A stretch of DNA of 13,928 nt, taken from Dictyocoela muelleri. Taxonomy: Eukaryota; Microsporidia. Below, piece by piece: positions 7,807 to 13,928 of this stretch. The DNA is taken from NCBI GenBank assembly GCA_016256075.1, contig SDVU01000394.1, positions 1-13,928 on the forward strand, written 5' to 3'. Position 1 is the stretch's first letter; each line of letters begins with the position of its first letter. The position numbers and the translations under genes are program-made. The notes beneath the pieces are model-generated. The model was given only the letters and a program-made list of their open reading frames with translations, had not been told where the DNA came from and did not search any database.

Positions 7807-8168
7807 TGATCGGGCAAAATATTTATTCCCATCAACAGCTAGGGTACTCTACTAAGAACACGATTGCTTTACAAAGTACCCAATTCGAAGTGCGAGAACT
7901 TTTCTTTACTCTGTGAAATAGAATAGAAAGGCCTTGTCGCATTAAAGATCGTGTTCGTGATATTAAAGTCTTTAGATCATTTAGTTTAATCCAAAAAGAA
8001 CACCTTGTAGAAGGGGTAAATGTTATAAAGTATTTTATAATGTACAATGTTTTATTATTTACAATACCTCAGAGTCTAGAGAAGCCTCGTCTGCAAAGCG
8101 TTACATTTTATTTTTTTACCTCCTTACACTCATCAGCTAATCATATAGAGGGATTTATTCTTGTTTAA
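7807..8168 (+). pseudogene. Unrecognised ORF with one in-frame interruption, possible gene relic
   Basis: From the ATG at 7807 one frame runs about 120 codons to a TAA at 8166-8168, with a single stop near codon 37. The downstream part is 83 codons open (NRIERPCRIKDRVRDIKVFR, then SFSLIQKEHLVEGVNV and onward). In DNA this A+T-rich a random frame should meet a stop about every 11-12 codons, so the length suggests past coding. The composition is mixed and charged in its first half rather than Phe/Ile/Lys-only. Other open stretches occur nearby on the same strand in different frames (for example about 7515-7676, and a part near 8170-8290), as if a longer gene had decayed. I recognise no domain. 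A 71-codon ORF on the opposite strand overlaps it and is the main competing explanation. Confidence 0.35.
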
Positions 8169-8404
8169 AATCTCGTGTTTACAAACGACCAAGATTCATA
8201 AATATAACTCAGCTTATTAATACAGTAAAAGATCGATTGAACTATGAAACGTTAATAATAGAGAGTTCTTTAGACACATGCGTAAATGATTAGATAAAGC
8301 TAAAGCTAATCAAGATTTTATTTGAACATTAAAATGTTTTGAAGTAAAAATATTTACTTTTTTTAAAAAAATGAAATAAGTAGACAATATATATTTATTT
8401 ATAT

Positions 8405-8700
8405 TGCATGCTGACAACATCCTCAGCAACAAACCCGGTAAGTTTTCTCATACTGTGTCTCTAGACTTTTGATTTTTAGGTTTCAAAATACGTCATTCAA
8501 AAGGTGTCCAGAAGCCCAGCTATATACGCGATTTTCATTTTATCAATGAATAGCAGAATACGGTAATCAGTGGCACTTCTAATATCTACTTTATACTACT
8601 TATTTTGCTAGAAATTCGTCGACGCGATCATTCCAATACCTAAGAGACTCTATCTGCTTTGATCTCATATTATACCGACTCTAAATAGACTGAACACACA
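8405..8700 (-). mobile_element. SINE copy 4, 5'-truncated
   Basis: The 3' end of the family is at the left (gcatgctgacaacatcc, preceded by an A/T tail). Reading leftwards from 8700 the copy matches the body: gtctctta, gcgtcgacga, the gaagtgccactgattaccgta segment, tgataaaatgaaaatcgcg and atatagctgggcttctgg. The first 230 bp or so of the family, including both Pol III boxes, are missing, so this copy could not be transcribed from its own promoter. 5' truncation is expected of target-primed reverse transcription. I found no clear flanking duplication. Confidence 0.75.
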
Positions 8701-8719
8701 AGAGCACTGTAATTTCAGC

Positions 8720-8962
8720 CATTTTTATTATTATTGACCCCCTTTTTTATTATTATCGACACCATTTGGCATATTGTCGACTTTATTTGCATTATTATCG
8801 ACAAATTTTTGCGTTATTATTGACCCCTAGGTTAATTTTTTTTGATCTTGCAGCATTAATATTAACTTTTGTAGCATTATTATTGACCCCTTATTGCAAT
8901 TTTATAGACCCCCTGTAGCATTATTATTGATCCCTTTTAGCATTATAAAGATTTTTTTTATT
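8720..8962. repeat. Tandem array, 21-23 bp unit (gcattattattgacccc)
   Basis: About ten degenerate units of the form tagcattattattgaccccttt are present, spaced 21-23 bp with one longer interval. Examples begin near 8723, 8746, 8770, 8792, 8814, 8854, 8874, 8897, 8917 and 8939. The variable part is the run after gacc. The array starts just outside SINE copy 4. Related words (gcattaataaaacc, gcattattacag) recur at 9020-9036 and 9680-9750, suggesting an older, larger array. Confidence 0.8.
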
Positions 8963-9036
8963 ATAATTAATTGGTATTATATATACAGTCTTTTTTACTA
9001 TTATAGCCATCCCTCTTGCTGCATTAATATGACTTC
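8950..9036 (+). repeat. Direct repeat, left copy, flanking a foldback element
   Basis: The segment (tttattataattaattggta, then tatatacagtctttttt, actattatagcca and gcattaatatgactt) matches 9612-9706 (tttataattaatcggtctta, tatagccagtcttttt, actattatagtcc, gcattaataaaacc) in order and orientation. The copies lie immediately outside the foldback at 9037-9605. Confidence 0.65.
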
Positions 9037-9605
9037 CGATCTTTTAACCTCCATCCAAAAGATCGGGAAACTTTAAAGTTTCGGCCTTAAACAATCTTTT
9101 CAAATTTTAAAGAATAATTTTTAATTGAAAGATAAAATAGTAAATATTAAGAGTGGATAGAAAATTTTATGGCTGTCGGCGAAAAAAACGAACGATTATT
9201 ATTTGCTGAAGATTAAATTACAGGGATGTGGGAAATAACAACAATGGTTAATAATAAGAGAGGAGGTAAAATATAATATGGGTGTGAAAATTATAATAGA
9301 TGAGAGAAAATTAAAAAAAAAATACTATTATAATTTTATATCAATCTTATATTTACTCCTCACTCTAATTTTATAATACCACACTATTGTAATTTTTCCA
9401 TCTCCTTATAAATTCTTACATCATAATTTCACTTTGATCTTAGAATTAACGCTTGTCATTTTTACCTTTCGCCTCATATTTTTCCCTCCACCTTATAATT
9501 TACTCTTACCTCTATGAAATTAAAATGCTTCTTTAAATTTTAAAAAAATAAGGCTGAAACTTAAAAGTTTTTCGATATTTCTGCCTCCGGCCGAAAGATC
9601 GAATT
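9037..9605. mobile_element. Foldback / MITE-like element with long inverted repeats
   Basis: The outer arms 9037-9130 and 9522-9605 are inverted copies. Shared words, read from each end inward, are cgatcttt, aaacttt, aagtttc, gcctta and aaattt...aaagaa. The similarity continues inward, more weakly (gtaaat...taag.gtgga..gaaaa on both arms), toward a centre near 9325. Nearly the whole 570 bp could fold on itself. It has no transposase and no convincing target duplication. The arms are diverged (perhaps a quarter of positions), so it is old. It could equally be an inverted duplication inside the flanking repeat. Confidence 0.6.
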
Positions 9606-9611
9606 ACGGTT

Positions 9612-9706
9612 CTTTTATTTTATAATTAATCGGTCTTAATATATAGCCAGTCTTTTTTTTTTACTATTATAGTCCATTTAGTGCATTAATAAAACCTCTT
9701 CGCTAC
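9612..9706 (+). repeat. Direct repeat, right copy, flanking the foldback
   Basis: This is the counterpart of 8950-9036. The two copies could be one repeat split by the foldback's insertion plus a duplication, or neighbouring units of a large tandem repeat with the foldback between them. Confidence 0.6.
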
Positions 9707-10141
9707 CTTATGACAGTTTTTTCTTTGTTTTATTATAGCTACTTGGCAGCATTATTACAGTTCGTTCGTTATTTTATTATAGTCCAATTACTGGGTCTTA
9801 GTATTTATGACTAGAGATACACATATATGTATTTAAATATACATCTAAACACCCGAAATATGCATTTATAAAATAAAATATGCGTATATATATGCATTTA
9901 TAGAATAAGATATATCCCTTATATTTTTTCGACCAATTTGTATTTCAATTTAATTTTTAATTACATGACTCCATATCAGCCATAATATATCATATAAACA
10001 AAGTTTTAAAATAAGTAGCTGTCGCCTCTAAAAAAAGAAAAGGAAAGGTAAAAATTTTTTTTAAGTGGTCGCTAAGCCATAAGAAATAAAAATTATCCCT
10101 TTTAATAAAAAACACTATTTATTAGTAAAACTTTACAGCTT
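9707..10141. other. Unassigned spacer with a short direct repeat
   Basis: The only structure seen is a pair of 22-bp direct repeats at 9859-9880 and 9891-9912 (tatgcatttataaaataaa and tatgcatttatagaataag), together with traces of the gcattatta satellite near 9750. No gene is visible. Confidence 0.5.
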
Positions 10142-10151
10142 TAATGAATTT

Positions 10152-10620
10152 CAGGGGCAGAAAGTCGTTTTTTAACACTCTTGAATGTACAATTTAAGCA
10201 TCGAGGTTCGAATCCCGTTGAAGTTTTTCTATCATAAATGATAAGATAAAGACATTAATCGATCAGAAACTATAGTATTATAGTAGTAATATACAGTTGT
10301 TACAGTTTGATATAGCTGATTAAGAATTTGTTTATATAAAAATCAAATATAAGATACTCACCTTGGCGTGGGGATGAGTTGCGACGACGCATCTCGGCAA
10401 AATAAGTAGTAAAAATGAAAATTCATGAAAAGCCCTAATTACTGGTTTCCTGCCATGTAATTGATAAAAATATCGTGTATACAGTGGGCTTCTAGGCAGC
10501 TTAAGAAGCGACGTTATTTTAGAACACTAATAACAAAATGTCAGAGTTATATGGCGGAGAAAATTCCCCAAGTTGGCAGCTATGGATGTTGTCAGCATGT
10601 AATATATATATATATATATA
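10152..10620 (+). mobile_element. SINE copy 5, full length, perfect 10-bp target duplication
   Basis: The flanks taatgaattt at 10142-10151 and 10621-10630 are identical, the clearest proof that this family retrotransposes. The B box ggttcgaatcc at 10205-10215 is a perfect consensus match. The A-box region (gcagaaagtcgttttttaac) is eroded. The body follows copy 1: gacattaatcgatcagaa, tatagctgattaagaa, gatactcaccttggcgtgg, gacgacgcatctcggc, cagtgggcttctaggcagct and gatgttgtcagcatgta. The tail is a (TA)n run of about 20 bp. The intact duplication and B box suggest one of the younger copies. Confidence 0.92.
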
Positions 10621-10630
10621 TAATGAATTT

Positions 10631-11091
10631 TAACATTGAAAAGGGATGATTTTTATAGTAGGGATAAATTGTTTATTATGAGAATTAAAATTAAGAAAAG
10701 ACATATGTGTTATTTAAATTAAGAACACCTATGTCTGAATATTATTTTGTAATAATTGATTTTTTTTTATTGAAAATTGAAAAACTACGTTCGGTAATAT
10801 ATGAAATGTATGTATTTTTTACTAAACAATAAATTTTTTACGTCGTTTTTTATATGATTTCCCTAAAAAATAATTAAATTATACTTTGTTTCATTTTATA
10901 TCAAAATACATTTTTTTATTAATTAATTTCTTTTTTAAATCCATTTTTAAAGCAGTTAAACAGAATATCTTATCGCTAAATATTTCTTGCTACAAAAAAA
11001 AACAATTATTTTAAAATTCTTGGTTATTTCCAATAATAAACTATTATTAGATGAAATCACGATTTCTAATATATTCCGTGTATTTATATGG
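10631..11091. other. Unassigned A+T-rich spacer
   Basis: There is no gene. A short hairpin at 10699-10736 has arms agacatatgtgtt and aacacctatgtct, 13 bp each with one mismatch, and a 12-base loop. It has no T-run or neighbouring transcript that would make it a terminator. Confidence 0.5.
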
Positions 11092-11240
11092 ATATATATA
11101 TATATATATATTAAATGGTGACAACATTTGGGTCTTGTCCTTTTTACGGGCTATAACTAAGAGTCCCCCCCCTTAGATGTGGATTATTAATTTAAAATTA
11201 ACAAAAATTTAAAATTAAAAAAAATTGAAAAATAATTTAA

Positions 11241-12022
11241 TTATGTTATTAAAAACCATTTTAAATTCATTTCCAACCAAATTAGACAAATATATTTTTT
11301 AAATTTATGCTCCTCTAACCATTTATCGATATTGCACTTTTTCACTCCATACTCTTTTCTCATCGAAGATATTAATCCTGCCAAAAATCCTTCAATATTA
11401 TTAGTATGAGTACCATCTGGCGCTTTAAATTCTTCCGAGTGTACCACAACCCTATGGTGAAAAAATAAAATTTTGGAAACCCTAGAATATGAAAGTGGGC
11501 GTCAGTATGAAGCTTACTACCTACACTAATCAATTCATCATGGTATTCGTCAATGTAGAAATCACCCTGTTATCAACTTTTTTCACAAAAAAAATTTTTT
11601 GAGATGTATTTTCTAAACCACCTAGAATCCATGTAGTTTTAGGCTTTTCATCATCGGAACTTGCGATAGTGCATTTAACCTCTTTCTACATTTAACACTT
11701 TACTCAACATCTACTAACACACTCGGTCCACCTAATAGTAATGGCCTCTTTGCTATGTATTTGGAATAACAATCTCTCAATATCGATTTAATGCTCGCAA
11801 TAAGATTTTTTTAAACATTTAGATAAGATTTTATTTGATTATAAGATGAATCATTCATCAAAAAATAAATTATATTAATTAAAATAGTTATTTTGCAAAT
11901 AAATTTTGTAATTCGATGTTTACTTTGGCAGTTAGATTTCTGCAGCGGTATATAATTCTCTGGTCATCACGTTCTTTGTAAATTCGCGATAATGTTTCGC
12001 CATCACACACATTACAAACAAA
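11241..12022 (-). pseudogene. Merlin B transposase relic (zinc ribbon plus DDE)
   Basis: The best preserved part is a 68-codon ORF at 11447-11241 with HSEEFKAPDGTHTNNIEGFL, the ISXO2-type C-terminal core (H-S-x-x-F-x-x-P...H-T-N-x-I-E) whose Glu is the last catalytic residue. Further fragments lie upstream on the minus strand in changing frames. One has the zinc-ribbon pair CNVC (about 12018-12005) and later YRCRN. Another is GGPSVLVDVE (11732-11703, first catalytic Asp; the family usually has VxIDE). A third is KPKTTWILGGLENTSQKIFF, and a fourth is LHTDAH (about 11512-11495, second Asp). From the second Asp to the Glu is 110 nt, about 36 codons. Several frame changes and stops separate the fragments. 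The start is not identifiable. Identification as Merlin rests on fragment order and on the 8-bp duplication. Confidence 0.85.
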
Positions 12023-12156
12023 TTTAAGATTTAAAATATTATATTCAATAAAATACTCTAGTAAATCTTAAGTGGTCAAAAAAAATATTATCTGTAGATT
12101 TCAATGTCATAAAGGTCTTATTTTTTATTAATTAAATATTTTTCTGAAAAGTGCTT

Positions 12157-12210
12157 TTGTCCTTTTTACGGGCTATATGAAAAAAAGATTATAGCCCGTA
12201 AAAAGGACAA
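12157..12210. repeat. Merlin B right-end hairpin
   Basis: The 21 bp at 12157-12177 (ttgtcctttttacgggctat plus a) are a perfect inverted copy of 12190-12210, with a 12-base loop. The same 21 bp also form part of the left TIR at 11135-11155. The element thus has three copies of its terminal motif, two of them facing each other at the right end. Confidence 0.9.
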
Positions 12211-12650
12211 GACCTAAACATTTAGCTGCCAACTCGAGGAGTTGTCGCCTACAATTTATTTAGAAACGAGTTAATGGTTTGCCAATACTTCATCACTTCC
12301 AAAGCTAGCCAGAAGCTCAGCTTTATACACTATTTTCTTTTCATTTATGTGATTTGGCAGGATACAGGTAATTAGGGCATTGCAAAATATTTTATTTTCC
12401 ATTACTTTCTTCCGAAGGGTCGCCGCACATATCTTTAAACCTAAGTGGGACCTTCTGATTCATTTTCATATTATATAAGTACTTATTAGCTATACCACAC
12501 TAGAGCGAGTGTATATTACATCTATATTTAATAGTTTTTGACCGCTTAATATCATGCCCTATTTATTATTAAAGAGTGAGGTCAGCGGAATTCGTAACAC
12601 GATACTTAAATTTTACTTCAAAAGTGCTAAAAACTGAGAATCTACTGCCA

Positions 12651-13870
12651 TACACCCTGATTTTTAAATAATATATCATCATGACAAATAAAAATGCAAT
12701 TCCTTATACTTTGAAGAAATTTTAAGAATAGCACGAAACAGATTCTGGTAAATTTTTCTTCTTTGTAATAACCAGATTAAGTATGTTTACATCTCATTAT
12801 GTTCACTTTTTTACTTAAATTTATTTTTAAGGTTAATTTTTCAGAAAAAAATTGAGATATCTGATTATTTGTAATTAAATCTGTTCTCCAACGTGTTATG
12901 CTACTTTAAATAAATAATGAGAGATATAGAAAGTATATTAGAAAGAGTTTTTATTCTGTAGATAAGCGTTTATGATTATTTTTTATAAAATATGAATCAT
13001 GGGTTTACAACCAAGAAACTACACTAGGAATGCCTATTTAAAGATATTCGCTAGCTTATTTGCAATATAATTTATTTTTTTCCTCTTTCATTAGATTAAC
13101 ATAACCCGTTGGAGAACCTAAATCCTATCCTATAATAATAATTTCGGGATCATGCGATATATATGCAGTAAGTAAATAGAAATATTTATATTTACTTGAA
13201 CTGATATGATATATAATGCGTAATTTCGAATTTAAAGGTTGCAAATATCTCTTTGCACAGCAAAATCTATAATAAATATCGATATTTACGAAATTAGATT
13301 TATATACACAACAAAAAAATATATATATTGTACAAAATATCTTGGCATGCTTTTTAATAAAAATTCAGTTAGTCTACAATTTCTAACTCTAAAAACATCA
13401 ATATATTTCTTTGATTGAATAGGTTTAATTAATAATTAAATATATGCTTTTCTCGTTCAATTTATTTTTCAAAGTATTAATATGATTTTCTAATGTTTAT
13501 AAACAAGTTTTATTAATTTATTTCGAATGAATTTACGACACTATTTTTTTGATATCGTTTTTACATAAAAATTATTGATTTTTAGATTGATATATAGCAA
13601 TTAGAAAGATTTTTAATGAATTTAGCGGTTTTTTATCAATGTGTTTTTCTAATAATTTATTTCTTTCTTATCAGTATTTTTTTGTTAGAATATGTTGTAA
13701 GTAACTTTTCGATCGATTACAATACTTACATATCATAAAGTGTAGATAATATCAATAACACACTCGATGTACACGAAATTTGTCCAATTCCGCTCATTTT
13801 GATATTTTTGGTTTTTAGATTCTATATTTTTTGAAACATACGTCTTTTTTATTACAAACTTTATTATATT
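12651..13870. other. Unassigned A+T-rich region, about 1.2 kb
   Basis: I see no convincing gene, repeat or transposon end. Slightly longer open stretches exist on the minus strand around 13420-13480 (LENHINTLKNKLNEKSIYLI), but they lack a clear start, and Lys/Asn/Ile-rich frames arise by chance in such DNA. Confidence 0.45.
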
Positions 13871-13871
13871 T

Positions 13872-13928
13872 GACGCGCGCTAAGCGAGCGACATTCGAAA
13901 AGCGACCGGGTTCGATTTCCAGTGAAGC
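13872..13928 (+). mobile_element. tRNA-like segment at the window edge, probably a SINE head
   Basis: A G+C-rich stretch contains gggttcgatttcc (13907-13919), a B box / T-arm with four of five stem pairs, followed by agtgaagc. It aligns with cccgttgaag after the B box of SINE copy 5. Upstream, cgcgcgctaagcgagcg could form an imperfect anticodon-like arm. No 5' acceptor strand or D arm matching a real tRNA is visible, so a functional tRNA gene is unlikely. A SINE head whose body lies beyond 13928 is the best reading. Confidence 0.45.

Larger units (their letters stand above)
11130..12215 (-). mobile_element. Merlin B: Merlin-superfamily DNA transposon, decayed
   Basis: The inverted termini read ggtcttgtcctttttacggg from the left (11131) and, inverted, end ggacaagacc at 12214. 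The outermost base on each side (11130 and 12215) does not match. The flanks caacattt (11122-11129) and aaacattt (12216-12223) are an 8-bp target duplication with one difference. The minus strand carries an IS1016/ISXO2-like transposase relic. The 1086-bp length suits a short Merlin element. It lies inside a SINE, 26 bp from the end of its (TA)n tail. Its TIR sequence is unrelated to Merlin A beyond the GG start, so it is a separate subfamily. Confidence 0.9.
11092..12650 (-). mobile_element. SINE copy 6, split by Merlin B
   Basis: Read on the minus strand it starts near 12650 (ggcagtagattctcag, eroded A box). It continues with aatttaagtatcgtgttac, attccgctgacctcac, gatattaagcggtcaaaa, the ctctagtgtggtatagct segment, cccacttaggt, ccctaattacctgtatcctgcc, gagcttctggctagct and gttggcagct. 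The last part, atgttgtcacc, is on the far side of the insert at 11115-11129, followed by a (TA)n tail at 11092-11112. The two pieces join within the same SINE motif that reads tgacaacat..agctgcc in intact copies. Confidence 0.88.

Noticed and set aside
7832-8047. 71-codon ORF on the minus strand
   Set aside because: It overlaps a longer, once-interrupted frame on the plus strand. It has no recognised motif; both cannot be real and the plus frame extends further. Kept only as an alternative.
8894-9076. 60-codon ORF on the plus strand
   Set aside because: It spans the gcattattattgacccc minisatellite, the direct repeat and the foldback arm, with no family signature.
10461-10649. 62-codon ORF on the plus strand
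   Set aside because: It lies in the 3' half of SINE copy 5 and runs into its (TA)n tail, giving an Ile-Tyr repeat.

Overview
This window is very A+T-rich eukaryotic DNA (by eye about three-quarters A+T or more) with no intact host gene that I can recognise. Almost everything identifiable is repeat-derived: at least six, probably seven, copies of one long tRNA-headed SINE-like family, a Tc1/mariner DNA transposon, two Merlin (IS1016/ISXO2-like) DNA transposons, the terminus of a third related element at the left edge, tandem arrays and two foldbacks. The transposase relics and base composition recall large-genome, A+T-rich microsporidia, where Merlin and mariner elements are known. That assignment is an inference; another A+T-rich eukaryote is possible.

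Layout. 1-77: end of a Merlin-like element. 97-540: SINE copy 1 (+), with a Tc1/mariner element (541-1896, TA target duplication) in its 3' tail. 1915-2515: foldback of a degenerate 13-14 bp repeat. 2554-2862: two adjoining tandem arrays of about 21-22 bp. 2863-3817: unassigned, with one 52-codon ORF that starts with a signal-peptide-like segment. 3818-5362: SINE copy 2 (+), split by Merlin A (3849-5079, perfect 8-bp target duplication). 5895-6354: SINE copy 3 (+), with probable target duplications. 6370-8404: mostly unassigned, with a 29-codon signal-peptide-like ORF and a broken ORF near 7807-8168. 8405-8700: 5'-truncated SINE (-). 8720-8962: tandem array of 21-23 bp units. 9037-9605: foldback/MITE-like element between direct repeats. 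10152-10620: SINE copy (+) with a perfect 10-bp target duplication. 11092-12650: SINE copy (-), split by Merlin B (11130-12215, 8-bp near-perfect duplication). 12651-13870: nothing recognised. 13872-13928: tRNA-like head, probably another SINE copy running off the window.

The most notable pattern is that all three DNA transposons whose two ends lie in the window sit inside copies of the same SINE family. The Merlin-type ends also share an unusual design. One is a 21-bp motif, 8-bp spacer, 21-bp motif doublet, found in two divergent elements. The other is a palindromic right end, found in both Merlin A and Merlin B. The mariner element has duplicated subterminal motifs resembling the IR/DR ends of some Tc1 elements. 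All transposase genes are decayed, so any activity would depend on copies elsewhere.
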